From Bacteroidales bacterium UBA5281 (GTDB lineage: Bacteria > Bacteroidota > Bacteroidia > Bacteroidales > Lentimicrobiaceae): DNA of 40,913 nucleotides. A program made the translations under genes and the position numbers. Positions 1 to 9,625 of the stretch are shown here, piece by piece (position 1 is the first letter of the stretch; each line of letters starts with the position of its first letter). A model generated the notes under the pieces. That model was not told the DNA's origin. It did not search any database and saw nothing but the letters and a program-made list of their open reading frames with translations. The stretch is taken from contig DHSR01000019.1 of assembly GCA_002410555.1 (NCBI GenBank), forward strand, positions 84,853 to 125,765, in the 5' to 3' direction.

Positions 1-2
1 AG

Positions 3-134
3 GATATCCGGAACCCCAGCGGGGTTCAACTTATTGGGCTTTTGCAATTTAGTTCAACCCCTTTGCCGACAGAGGCGTACACGGGCAGGTATTTGGTGGC
101 GAAAAAACACTATTCGGAGCTGGATCAATCTTAA
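3..134 (+). CDS. 3' end of an unidentified gene (partial)
   Basis: An open frame enters from the left edge and stops with TAA at 132-134, leaving the last 43 residues of a protein whose start lies outside the window. The tail is mixed polar and hydrophobic, ends in YSELDQS, and has no motif I recognise. It faces the minus-strand acyltransferase operon across about 100 bases of AT-rich DNA, in which I see a short palindrome at 140-149 but no convincing terminator. The frame could be accidental, but its orientation and clean stop before AT-rich spacer fit a real gene end. Confidence 0.45.
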   Translation, partial: DIRNPSGVQLIGLLQFSSTPLPTEAYTGRYLVAKKHYSELDQS

Positions 135-236
135 AACATTCTAATTAGAAATTTTCAAATTGGATTTGACCCGAATTTTCAATCCTATTTTCACTTATAT
201 TTTGAGAAAGCGCTCAGGGAAAGAGACAAAGTTGAT

Positions 237-839
237 TTAAATTCTATAATCGGCGTACTTCAATGGTGCACTGTGTTCTGTTCTAACTTCCGGGATGATA
301 AATTGTTCCGGATGCCGGGCATGTTTGGTTTTATAAAAAGTGCGGATGGCTTCAAAATCCTCCTCATAATTGCCTGAGGGAATGAAAGCGGGCCCGAAAC
401 CACCTTCTTTCTTTTTGTAGTCCAGAAAACCCATAACTATGGGTACATGGGCGTTAAGTGCTATAAAATAAAACCCCCTTTTCCAGTGCTTGTTGGGTTT
501 CCGGGTACCTTCAGGGGTGATGGTGAGAATCAGTTTCTTGCGCCGTTTAAACTCTTCAGTAAGTTGAAGAACAATATTGGTGCTGTGTTTTCGGTCTACG
601 GCTACTCCTCCCATGGCTCTAAGCAGCGGAGTAGTAAAGAAGTTAAACACTTCCTTCTTAATCAGGAAGTTGGAGGTATGACCCAGGGATGCATAACCCA
701 GCCAACCCATGAAAAAGTCGAGGTTGGAGGTATGGGGTGCCATCATGACCACACATTTGGGGTGGCCGGGCGGAAGTGTGCCCACAATTTTCCAACCCAT
801 AAGTTTTAGCAGCAGTGAAGCGATTATCTTACGCATCAT
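237..839 (-). CDS. PlsC-like 1-acylglycerol-3-phosphate acyltransferase family protein
   Basis: Two hallmarks of the PlsC/LPLAT acyltransferase fold are visible: the catalytic H-x4-D motif (PHTSNLD, His36 and Asp41) and the substrate-binding TPEGTR motif near residue 108. The family transfers fatty acyl chains to lysophospholipids or related acceptors at the inner membrane. At about 200 residues this is the short form common in Bacteroidota, so the acceptor may not be classical lysophosphatidate. The frame can be opened at a TTG (842), but two ATG codons follow at once; 839 was chosen. The N-terminus (ASLLLKLMGWKI) is an amphipathic membrane-binding stretch. It is probably the last gene of the porU-kinase operon, starting 12 bases after the kinase stop. 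Confidence 0.85.
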   Translation of the reverse strand: MMRKIIASLLLKLMGWKIVGTLPPGHPKCVVMMAPHTSNLDFFMGWLGYASLGHTSNFLIKKEVFNFFTTPLLRAMGGVAVDRKHSTNIVLQLTEEFKRRKKLILTITPEGTRKPNKHWKRGFYFIALNAHVPIVMGFLDYKKKEGGFGPAFIPSGNYEEDFEAIRTFYKTKHARHPEQFIIPEVRTEHSAPLKYADYRI

Positions 840-851
840 CAAACATTTAAG

Positions 852-1724
852 TTAAACCGGGCCATTTATATAATTTTCATGGCTGCCGCAGACATTAGTA
901 GCAAAGATAAGTCCCCTTTCAATAGCTTTATTCCAAAATTCAAAATTCTGTTCAATATTTTTATTTTGATGGATGTAAGATATCAGTCCGGCATTGAATG
1001 CATCCCCCGCTCCAATGGTGCTAACAACCACTACCGGTTTCACCGGAAAAACGCAGTGATTGTCAGGAGTGAAAAGTTCAACTGGCCCGCTGTTGCTTGT
1101 ATAGATAAGGTTGGGACAGCCGGCCTCGCGCACAAATTTATAAGCCTCAGTCCCTGTTTGGGTTCCGGCAATGCCATACATATCATCGTTGGATGCCCTG
1201 ACCAGATTTACCTGTTTTATAATTTGTTGAAGTCGGGTTTGATGCTGAATAGTATCGGCTGTTTTTCTATAATTAGGATCAAAAACTATAAATGCACCTG
1301 CCTTTTGTGCCTTTGCTATAAATGCATCCACATTTTTGCGGTTGCGTTCCTGGAGTGAATATCGGGATCCAAACAGAGCCACATCATTGCGTTTCATTTC
1401 CGGAAAGTTCAGTTTTAGCGCTTTTTCAGGATAACCCGGATAAAAGGCATATTGGGCATCACCTGAATCATTCAAAAAGGCGAGTGAAAGTCTGGTATTC
1501 CCATCATATCTGTAATCAGTGTAAGAAACACCCTGCTGTTTTAGAAAGCCGGTAATGTGTTGAGCAGGAAAATCGTTTGCCAATTCAGTAATCAAATACA
1601 CCGGAATGCCTGAGCGTGCCATAGAAACCGATGCATTGAGTGCACTGCCACCTGGGCCTGCCCATTCTGGGCGGCTGTTCTTAAACATGATTTCGTAGAG
1701 GCAACTGCCGAATACAAACACCAT
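852..1724 (-). CDS. PfkB-family carbohydrate kinase (fructokinase-like)
   Basis: A 290-residue ribokinase/PfkB kinase that would phosphorylate a sugar using ATP in the cytoplasm. The N-terminal substrate motif PGGSALNAS (about residues 24-32) and the C-terminal signature STIGAGDAFNAG are present; GAGD at 238-241 carries the catalytic Asp241 and the anion hole. The stretch LSLAFLNDSGDAQYAFYPG resembles the substrate lid of fructokinases, so fructose or a related sugar is the best guess. The start lies 11 bases after the upstream PorU-like gene, implying co-transcription. The functional link with secretion is not obvious. Family assignment is firm, substrate is not. Confidence 0.85.
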   Translation of the reverse strand: MVFVFGSCLYEIMFKNSRPEWAGPGGSALNASVSMARSGIPVYLITELANDFPAQHITGFLKQQGVSYTDYRYDGNTRLSLAFLNDSGDAQYAFYPGYPEKALKLNFPEMKRNDVALFGSRYSLQERNRKNVDAFIAKAQKAGAFIVFDPNYRKTADTIQHQTRLQQIIKQVNLVRASNDDMYGIAGTQTGTEAYKFVREAGCPNLIYTSNSGPVELFTPDNHCVFPVKPVVVVSTIGAGDAFNAGLISYIHQNKNIEQNFEFWNKAIERGLIFATNVCGSHENYINGPV

Positions 1725-1735
1725 GACTTCGCGCT

Positions 1736-4700
1736 TTAACGGGCAATAATTACTTTGGCTGTTTCGCTGGAAATATTGCCATTACGGTCACGAACCTTCA
1801 CGCGACAGAGGTACAAACCCGCCCTGGCCTGGCTGCCGTCATACAGCCGGCCATCCCAGTAAATTTCACTGCTGGTATACCCATCTGAAACTACTTTAAC
1901 CGGTTCCATCAATCTTACCAGTTCACCGGTAGTAGAATAAATACTCATTTCCACCTCAAGGGTACCGTCAAAGAGGTTGTGATTCAGCTTAAACCAAACC
2001 TCACCCCGGGAGGGATTGGGGTAAGCAATAAGTTTATCTACATTGAGTATGATGTTCTTTTTAACCACAAAATTTATGGTCGCTTCATTTGAATTATTAA
2101 AGATATCCCAGGCACGCAATGTAAGTGTATGAGGCCCTTCACTCAGGTTAAAATACTGATATTTTACCTTTCCGCTCTTATAGCTGTTCAAATCGGCTAC
2201 ATAAAAATCGTTGAGTGCCACGGCATTGTAGCTGTCCCCATCCAGGGTAGCCAGTATATCGTGTCCTATGCTGTTGCCAATGGTATTTATACCACTTTCA
2301 TCATAAAGCAGAGCGGTAAGGCGGGGGAACTCACTGGTTAGGTCACCATCCTGAAATGTAGAATCATTCATAAACATTTTAATGGCAGGGCCGGTAAAGT
2401 CGTTTGCGAGTTCACTTACTGCGCCGCCTATGCGGAAATCTTCAAAATACCCTCTGGCATCATCTATTCCATTGGTAGCATAATAGCTCAGCCGGCCTTT
2501 GCCCACTTTATATTCTATATCGAGTGGGATGGGAAATGTCAATGAGAATTTACCCCCGTTTACGCTGACAGAACCCTGATAAATGATATTTTTCCAGACT
2601 TCAAATTCCTTTACAAAACTCTCGGGATCCTGTCCCAGTGTCTTTACCTTGCTTATCTTATCGAAGAGTTTCACATACACTGTCCCATTAAAATCAGGCA
2701 TAAAGGTGCCGCTGGCGCTGCGCAATTCTCCTGTAACGGTAATCATGCTATTGGCCCGGATGGTATCAACTGCCTCGCCTGTAACTGCATTGGTAATGGA
2801 GGTGGTGATTACCTTATTTCGTGGCACGGGCATAGCCATTGACGGGTCTCCAAAAAGGGTAAGATGGCGGGTATTGGGAACGTTTGAATTCTGGTTTTTG
2901 GTATGCTTCATCACATCGCCCAGACGGGGAACACCGTTGGAGGCATCGTTAAACACGGTATCGATAAAGCTCATATTGAGGTTTTCGTTATGACTGGCAT
3001 AAGCCAGACGCGTGGTGGTAACCATGGAAACAGCTCCACCATTGGGATTAAGCATCACCAGTTCGCCTGCAGAAATCAGGGAAGGGTCATCGAATCGTGA
3101 AAATTCACAGGTTGCCGTAAAAAACAGACCCATGCGATCGTAGTTATTCCAGCCCAGAATATCCGAAATTTCGAGTACCCTCTCATGCCCCCAGCCTACA
3201 ATACCACCATGACCTATATAATTCACCAGAATGGCACCCTTTTCCACCCGGCTGGCAATTTCTCGGTTTACATCCGGAAAGCGATTTCCACCTGGGGTAG
3301 ATACCTGCCGGTAAGCATCAAAATAAATCTTATCCACATTGAATTCCGGATATCTAACACTAATGGAATCTGCAAGACTCTCAGCCTGTCTCAGGTGGGT
3401 GTTTCTGTCTTCATCATCAGCGGGAATAATAATGGTATTGCGCCAGTCTCCGTGAGTTTCCGGTGTATTGGTTAAATAATAAATGAGTTTATCGGTAAGT
3501 ACCTTTGCCTGTTCAAGGTTACGTACCGGCAATCTGCCAATACCGATGTCGAGCAGGCCTGCTGTATTTGAACCTTCTCCGTCATCCAGCAATCCATAAT
3601 AATCATCAGAAAGGTAGGAAACGGTGGTTCGCAGGGAGTTCGGACTTTCATAGGTGGGCACAAAGTTACCTCCGCCTCCGGGTCTGTTTTTTACATCATA
3701 AGAGGCGTTGCCAAAAAGAAGTAAATAGCGCGGATAGCCTTGATCTTTGCCACGATCATACAACATTTTCATAAAATCGCGTATGGCGGTTATGTCCTGA
3801 ATGCCGGATGAAAATTCATTGTAAATCTCCGGTAGCAATACCACGGCGGCAGAAATTTCCCCAATATTATTGTGGGTAGTAGCCAAACGATCAGCCTCTG
3901 TCTTAAATTCGGGAACCGTTACAATAATCATATCATAGTTACCAGTCGCATGCAGGTTTTGATTCCTGATTTTGGTGCCTTTTTCAATGGAGAGGAAATC
4001 AGTACCATCAAAGGCAATCATTTCGACCAGACCGGTTGTACTGCGCACAAATTTAATCTCATCGCCCTCTCTTTGCAAAGGGATATTAATTGGACGAAGC
4101 GGATTGGTAACATCCCAGACAAAGGTTTGCCGGGGCACATTCTTCATGGTAAAGCGGGTAATGCGCCCCTGCCCGATTGAACCGGGATCGCGAAAAGCAA
4201 GTTGACCATGGTCAAAAACCAGCGCAGATCTTACATTCAGTGACATATAATCCAGCCAGGCAAAATCATTGGTACTCGAAGGCGTAAAATTCCACTGCAA
4301 ATCAATATTAGGGTATGAGGGCTGAAATGAAACTGTGCGGGTTACATCCATGGCATAATCATATTTACCGGTTTTCTGAACATAGGTATTCCCGATTTCT
4401 TCACCATTGGCTAAAATGCTAAAATCGATGCGGCTATTGGATGATCTTCCTACAAGGCTGAATCTTAATGTAGCATTTTCGCCTTCTATCAGATTCTTGA
4501 AGGTAAATGAAGGCAGCCGGTGGGAACGGGTGTAGTAATCAAGTTTATCACTATACCAGGTACGTCCACTCTGTATCAGGTTGAATTGATCCTTTTCATA
4601 GACTGCCATATCGGTGTATGCATCAGTAAAATAGTTGGGATTGCCGTAAGTGCTGTTGTCGGTGCTCACACGCAGACCGGGCAGCGGGCCTATAGAAAGA

Positions 4701-5572
4701 AAGTAAGCGGCCTTATCGGCGTAATAGTGAGTAAGGTGTTCCATACGTCCGGTTAGCGGGCTGTATGACCAGGTTAACGTACCCTGTCCATAAAACAGAA
4801 TGTAATCGCCCTGTTTAAACACACCGGGAACTGCAGTAACCACCTGAATGGCATTTTCCACGATATCGTCATTCAAATTATTTCCGGCAGTTTCGCTCAA
4901 CAATTTCCCTCCATTACCAAATATTCGGATCATATCGGGATTTATCTGTGTCATGTTGACTCCCATATTCTTCAGATCATCATAGGTTATGCGATAAATG
5001 CCCGACTCATTGATGTGGAATTTATACCAGTTTCCCATGGAAAGCTCTGAGTTAGAAACATAAGCCCGCACATTGCGGGTATTGATTTTATCCGCGAGTT
5101 GAAGTTGATAATCAAAAGACACCAATTTCACTTTGGCACCGGTGAGCGAATCCCTGCCAAAGGGCATAAGTTCGAAACGGGCAATGGGCTTTCCGCCTGC
5201 TGCAAGCATTTTCAGGTCCCATGCAACGGTGTCTGGCCAGTAATTTCCTTCTACCAGTGCAAGTTCATTTTCGGCAAGTGGCACATATACCAGATTTCTA
5301 ATGCTGACCGATGTAGCGGTGAGACCCGGATCCAGAGGGATATTTTGTATAAACCCCGGCAATATATCTTCGGGCAGTAATGGATACTGGCCGCCTCTGA
5401 ATGAAGGGGCATTGATGGAGGAATCTTCCCCCATAACCAAAGCAGCAGGCTGCTGCCATTCAATTTTCACCCGGGTATATGATGATTGTGCCCATACTGT
5501 GGCAGGCAAAAGGAGCAAAGCCGCAGCAATGGTCTTATATAGTTTCTTTACAAACATAGATTTTGTATTCAT
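1736..5572 (-). CDS. porU: PorU-like C25 cysteine peptidase, T9SS sortase (second of a tandem pair)
   Basis: PorU is the outer-membrane-associated gingipain-family (C25) transpeptidase that removes the C-terminal signal of T9SS cargo and attaches it to the cell surface. Seen here: a signal peptide (LLLLPATVWAQ), a beta-rich N-terminal region, and the C25 domain with catalytic His788 in IGHGG and Cys822 in TATCEFSRFDDP, 34 residues apart. The C-terminus carries a T9SS CTD-like module beginning at YPNPSRGEVWF and ending KVIIAR, as PorU proteins do. At 1278 residues it is in the usual PorU range. Its ATG abuts the stop of the upstream paralogue (TAAATG), so the two are one transcript and possibly translationally coupled. 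Which copy is the true sortase cannot be decided by eye. Confidence 0.88.
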   Translation of the reverse strand: MNTKSMFVKKLYKTIAAALLLLPATVWAQSSYTRVKIEWQQPAALVMGEDSSINAPSFRGGQYPLLPEDILPGFIQNIPLDPGLTATSVSIRNLVYVPLAENELALVEGNYWPDTVAWDLKMLAAGGKPIARFELMPFGRDSLTGAKVKLVSFDYQLQLADKINTRNVRAYVSNSELSMGNWYKFHINESGIYRITYDDLKNMGVNMTQINPDMIRIFGNGGKLLSETAGNNLNDDIVENAIQVVTAVPGVFKQGDYILFYGQGTLTWSYSPLTGRMEHLTHYYADKAAYFLSIGPLPGLRVSTDNSTYGNPNYFTDAYTDMAVYEKDQFNLIQSGRTWYSDKLDYYTRSHRLPSFTFKNLIEGENATLRFSLVGRSSNSRIDFSILANGEEIGNTYVQKTGKYDYAMDVTRTVSFQPSYPNIDLQWNFTPSSTNDFAWLDYMSLNVRSALVFDHGQLAFRDPGSIGQGRITRFTMKNVPRQTFVWDVTNPLRPINIPLQREGDEIKFVRSTTGLVEMIAFDGTDFLSIEKGTKIRNQNLHATGNYDMIIVTVPEFKTEADRLATTHNNIGEISAAVVLLPEIYNEFSSGIQDITAIRDFMKMLYDRGKDQGYPRYLLLFGNASYDVKNRPGGGGNFVPTYESPNSLRTTVSYLSDDYYGLLDDGEGSNTAGLLDIGIGRLPVRNLEQAKVLTDKLIYYLTNTPETHGDWRNTIIIPADDEDRNTHLRQAESLADSISVRYPEFNVDKIYFDAYRQVSTPGGNRFPDVNREIASRVEKGAILVNYIGHGGIVGWGHERVLEISDILGWNNYDRMGLFFTATCEFSRFDDPSLISAGELVMLNPNGGAVSMVTTTRLAYASHNENLNMSFIDTVFNDASNGVPRLGDVMKHTKNQNSNVPNTRHLTLFGDPSMAMPVPRNKVITTSITNAVTGEAVDTIRANSMITVTGELRSASGTFMPDFNGTVYVKLFDKISKVKTLGQDPESFVKEFEVWKNIIYQGSVSVNGGKFSLTFPIPLDIEYKVGKGRLSYYATNGIDDARGYFEDFRIGGAVSELANDFTGPAIKMFMNDSTFQDGDLTSEFPRLTALLYDESGINTIGNSIGHDILATLDGDSYNAVALNDFYVADLNSYKSGKVKYQYFNLSEGPHTLTLRAWDIFNNSNEATINFVVKKNIILNVDKLIAYPNPSRGEVWFKLNHNLFDGTLEVEMSIYSTTGELVRLMEPVKVVSDGYTSSEIYWDGRLYDGSQARAGLYLCRVKVRDRNGNISSETAKVIIAR

Positions 5573-8500
5573 TTACCTTGTAACCAATAGTTTAAATGAC
5601 TTTGAAGCTGTATCACCTGAAAGGTTGGTGATGCTAACACTGCCAATGTAAAATCCGGGATCCAGCTTTTGGCCGGTGGCAGAAATACCATTCCATGCAA
5701 TAACATTATTGCGGTATCCATCTGCAAAAATATGCTGTTCCAATGAAATAACATTTACTCCCGAAAGCGTAAACAAATCAACCCTTGCCTGTAACTCAGT
5801 TTCTGATTGATTGTGTTCAATTTCCACCGAAAAACTACCGTTGCTGGGATTTGGATAGACCAGAAGTTGTCCAAGTTCAATTTCTTCGGAAGGAACCACC
5901 ACAAATTGAATGGTCTTTTCGGATGAGTTGTTATTGATGTCCCATACTTTCAAAGTGATTTCATGCGGGCCTGCGGCAAGTTTAAACATCGGATAGCGAA
6001 CTGTACCCCGCTGATAGGTATCAACATCGGTTTGATAATATTCGTTCAAAATAAATGGATAATTGCTTTTCCCATCCAGTACAGCCACGATGTCGTGACC
6101 TATACTGTTTCCCACGGTATTGATTCCGCTTTCATCCTTAAGCTTAGCCAACAGCACAGGATTTTCGTCGGTGTAACCCCCTGACCTGAATTTTTCGTTG
6201 TTTAAGTAAAGTTCGATTTCGGGTCCCTGTGAATCATTGAGTACATCTTTACTCATGCCGCCAACAATGATTTGTTTGAAATAGCCGGCAGCATCCCGGT
6301 TGCCATCACTTGCATAATAGCTGATTTTACCTCCTCCAAAGTTATAGGCAATATCTTTGGGAACAATAAAGGTGAAACTAAATTCGCCGTTAACGACCTT
6401 TACGTTGCCTTTGTAGATGATATTTTTCCGTACACTGAAAACCATGGGACTAAAACCACCCGCACCAAGAGTGGTTACCGAAGTTTCTTTATCAAAAATA
6501 GTAGGATAGACCATTCCATTGAAATCACTCAATAACTGACGGTCAGCATTGGTAATCCTGCCTGAAATGGTTACGCTCTGCAGAGCCTTAAGTGTATCGG
6601 CTACTCCGGGAATGATATCCCCACCATTGATGGCAACTGTTTCAACAGAATAGGTAGGATAGGCCATCTTCATGGCTGGATCGCCCAGCAATACAAATTT
6701 CTTGACATTAGGCCCGGGCCCTGTCATCTGTTTTGAAATTCTGATCAGATCTCCCAGGTAAGGAGACTGGCCGGACGTGGCCTGCAATGCAATATTGTAA
6801 AAATTACGTGACAGATTGTAATTCGGATTTCCAAGTGTTGGCCGCGCGGTGGTAAAAAGTGCAATGCCCCCACCCTTTGGGTTTAGAAATACCAGTTCAC
6901 CTGCCGAAACCCGCTCCGGATCATCATAGCGGCTAAATTCACAGGTTGCCGTCATAAATACCGGCATGCGGTTGTAATTTGTCCAACTGTTTATATCGGC
7001 CACTTCCAGTACCTTTTCTTTGGCCCAGGAAGTTTCACCTCCATGTCCGGTATAATTTACAATAAGCGCACCCTTACTTACCCGCTGGTTGATGGCTTCG
7101 TTGGCTGCCGGAATACGCTGGCCGCCGGGAGCTGAAACCTGAGGATAAGCATCGAGAAAAATTTTATCCACATTATAATTGGGATAGGTGGTATCAATCA
7201 TTGTAGCCAGGTTATTCGCCTGCATCATATGATCATTATAATCTTCATCATCAGCCACAAAAGCAATAACATTTCTCCAGTCGCCGTGCATGGTTTCATT
7301 TTCAGAGGTATACCTTATGATCTTGTCAACGGCCATTTTGGCTTCTTCCGCTGTAGTCACCACCAGACGACCTACACCAATGTCCAGAATATCGGTAGTT
7401 AACCCACCCTCATCATCATCAATACAGCCGAAGAAATCATCGGTTGCATATGTGCTTACCGGATGCAGCGACTCTCTTGACTGGAACGTGGGTACAAAGT
7501 TGGTATTTCCCGCAATAACATCCTTGTAATCGTAGGAAGCATCACCAAACAAAAGCAAAAACCGGGGTGTTTTGCCGGTGGGCGCTTTCTTCCACAGCAT
7601 CCTTATAAAGTCACGAATAGCACTGATATCCTGAGCACCCGATGAAAATTCGTTATAGATCTGCTGAGGTTGTACCACCAATACACTCAGATCGTTATGG
7701 TTTACATGGAAATCAGCCAGCCGCCGGGCTTCTTCCATAAATAAAGGATGTACCACCATCACCATATCATGAGCGGTGAGGCCATGAAGATTTTGGTTAT
7801 CTACTTTTTGGGTGAGAGCCGGCTTCATATAGCTTTGCCCATCGGCGATTATATACTCGCGAAGGGTATCCGAAAGCGCTTTAAAAATGCGGTTTCCACC
7901 TGAGACGATGGGTTCAATTTTGCCCGGCCGCAAAGGATCGGTCACATCCCAGAGCTGATCCATTGAAGCATTGCCTGTAATCTGATATTCCACAATTCCT
8001 CCCTGAACACTGCTGCGGCGGAAACCAAGTTGTCCTCCCTTAAATTCGAGATTGGCAATGGCGTTGACTTCAATATAATTAAGCCAGCCGGTTGAGCTGT
8101 TCAGGCTTTTATTGAAACGCAGGGTAGCACCGGAAAAATCACCGTTAAATTCATAATTAAACCGTTGAGTCGAAATGTTTGCATAGATATAATCGGGCCC
8201 TATAAGTATAGGTGGAAGAAACATTTTATTGGTCTGTCCGGCTACGGTCAGATCGAAAGATACAGCAGCCGTAGAACGAGCCAGCACACTCAGCCTTATG
8301 CTTACAGGCCCGGATTCAGCACGTGAAAAAGGCCGGAAAGTATAGTCGCGTTTGGTAAGCAGGTCGAATACATCACCAACCCAATATTTCCCCGATTTGA
8401 TCAGATTCATTTCCCGGGGGTTATAAACATCGTACCAATTGTATGTATTCACTATATGGGTGGCGCTGCCCTGCGGCTGGGGAAAGCCCGGTATTCGTAC

Positions 8501-9364
8501 ACCCTGGGAAGGAAGCAGGGTAACAAAATACCAGGAATAATCGCTGTAATAATGAACCTGATGATCAAATCTGTCGGAATCGGCATTGTATTTCCAGGCC
8601 AGGGGACCGCGGGCATAGAAAAGCAAATAATCGCCAGGATTCATCACCCCATCTCCCCCATCCACCACATGAATGGCAACTTCGGGCAAATCGTCATAAC
8701 GGGGTTCCCCCGCCCTTTCAGGCAACATGCCACCGCCATATCCAAATATCCGTATATTTGAGGAACTACTTCCCTGAACATTCAATCCCATGCTGATTAA
8801 ATCTTCATAGGTTACCTTATATATACCCGTTTCCGGGATGGCCATCTTAAACCAAAGCCCGGAGTTGAGCACCGACACGTCGGCGTAATGCTGATATTGC
8901 ACATTTTCGGTTTTACGACCCTGCTCTACTGATAAACCAAAGGAAATAAGTTTTTCCAGTTCGCCGGAAGCATTTCTTCGGATAGGATTTACATAAACCC
9001 TGGTTCCGGAAGTTTCCCGGGCATGGAATGGCAGGGCTTTAACCCCGATTTCCAGGTTATCGGCTCCACTCTGAATAACAGCAAGTTGTTCTATACTGTC
9101 AAGGGCTGCAAATTGTGGTGCTATGAGGTTCACCTCAGGCCGGATTACTTCAAATCCTTCCAGATCGATAAACAATACAGGCAATCCGTTTTGCTCATCG
9201 GCAAAGGAATTTTCGGCCTTTAAATGCCATCTTGAATCCTGTCCGGGGCGATAATCACGGGCAGGATCCAGCCATTTCACCTCAATTTGAGCACTGAGTG
9301 TCAGGAAGGGCATTACAATTGCACAAAAAATAAATAAACAGGTATGATGTAACTTAAGGTTCAT
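5573..9364 (-). CDS. porU: PorU-like C25 cysteine peptidase, T9SS sortase (first of a tandem pair)
   Basis: First gene of the probable minus-strand operon: 1263 residues, with a signal peptide ending near LTLSAQ. The domain order matches its downstream neighbour: beta-rich N-terminal half, C25 peptidase domain with His774 (TGHGGETSW) and Cys808 (TATCEFSRYDDP), and a CTD-like end starting at YPNPSNGSFSV. The two paralogues share long recognisable stretches, such as the DESGINT-GNSIGHDI segment and the surroundings of the catalytic Cys, which points to an old tandem duplication. Both catalytic residues are kept in both copies, so neither looks dead. It is divergent from porP/sprF, consistent with a T9SS locus. 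An alternative for one copy is a secreted C25 protease that is T9SS cargo. Confidence 0.88.
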   Translation of the reverse strand: MNLKLHHTCLFIFCAIVMPFLTLSAQIEVKWLDPARDYRPGQDSRWHLKAENSFADEQNGLPVLFIDLEGFEVIRPEVNLIAPQFAALDSIEQLAVIQSGADNLEIGVKALPFHARETSGTRVYVNPIRRNASGELEKLISFGLSVEQGRKTENVQYQHYADVSVLNSGLWFKMAIPETGIYKVTYEDLISMGLNVQGSSSSNIRIFGYGGGMLPERAGEPRYDDLPEVAIHVVDGGDGVMNPGDYLLFYARGPLAWKYNADSDRFDHQVHYYSDYSWYFVTLLPSQGVRIPGFPQPQGSATHIVNTYNWYDVYNPREMNLIKSGKYWVGDVFDLLTKRDYTFRPFSRAESGPVSIRLSVLARSTAAVSFDLTVAGQTNKMFLPPILIGPDYIYANISTQRFNYEFNGDFSGATLRFNKSLNSSTGWLNYIEVNAIANLEFKGGQLGFRRSSVQGGIVEYQITGNASMDQLWDVTDPLRPGKIEPIVSGGNRIFKALSDTLREYIIADGQSYMKPALTQKVDNQNLHGLTAHDMVMVVHPLFMEEARRLADFHVNHNDLSVLVVQPQQIYNEFSSGAQDISAIRDFIRMLWKKAPTGKTPRFLLLFGDASYDYKDVIAGNTNFVPTFQSRESLHPVSTYATDDFFGCIDDDEGGLTTDILDIGVGRLVVTTAEEAKMAVDKIIRYTSENETMHGDWRNVIAFVADDEDYNDHMMQANNLATMIDTTYPNYNVDKIFLDAYPQVSAPGGQRIPAANEAINQRVSKGALIVNYTGHGGETSWAKEKVLEVADINSWTNYNRMPVFMTATCEFSRYDDPERVSAGELVFLNPKGGGIALFTTARPTLGNPNYNLSRNFYNIALQATSGQSPYLGDLIRISKQMTGPGPNVKKFVLLGDPAMKMAYPTYSVETVAINGGDIIPGVADTLKALQSVTISGRITNADRQLLSDFNGMVYPTIFDKETSVTTLGAGGFSPMVFSVRKNIIYKGNVKVVNGEFSFTFIVPKDIAYNFGGGKISYYASDGNRDAAGYFKQIIVGGMSKDVLNDSQGPEIELYLNNEKFRSGGYTDENPVLLAKLKDESGINTVGNSIGHDIVAVLDGKSNYPFILNEYYQTDVDTYQRGTVRYPMFKLAAGPHEITLKVWDINNNSSEKTIQFVVVPSEEIELGQLLVYPNPSNGSFSVEIEHNQSETELQARVDLFTLSGVNVISLEQHIFADGYRNNVIAWNGISATGQKLDPGFYIGSVSITNLSGDTASKSFKLLVTR

Positions 9365-9625
9365 AGCAGGTTGTTGAAAACGAGTTTCCGATACGGGAAA
9401 AATGTTCTAATTGCATTAAAGTCAACAAGTACCTATGCATTAGGTTCATTGCTTCCCGGTTAAACAAACCGGAATAAACTTCTTAATACTATTTCAAACG
9501 GTGGTATACTAACGAAAGTATAAAACCGTTATTGCAACAAAAGGTGCCGATTTCTTACATTTTTTTAACATTTGGCCGATAATATGAAAATTATTCGTAA
9601 TATTGGCTGCTGAAAAACACATGAT
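9365..9625. promoter_or_regulatory. Divergent porU / porP intergenic region with two hairpins
   Basis: This 261-base spacer separates the divergent T9SS genes and must hold both promoters. Two inverted repeats stand out. At 9456-9472 CCGGTT and AACCGG enclose a 5-base loop. At 9497-9530 AACGGT pairs with ACCGTT, and inside it TATAC (9505-9509) pairs with GTATA (9518-9522), giving a 34-base imperfect stem-loop. Neither is followed by a T run, so they are more likely operators or RNA structures than terminators. A TTTG at 9571-9574 and TAATATTG at 9598-9605 could be promoter parts for porP, but their spacing of 23 is at the edge of the usual range. Confidence 0.4.

Noticed and set aside
2583..2993. 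136-residue plus-strand frame inside the second PorU-like gene
   Set aside because: No family motif, lies fully inside a well supported minus-strand gene.
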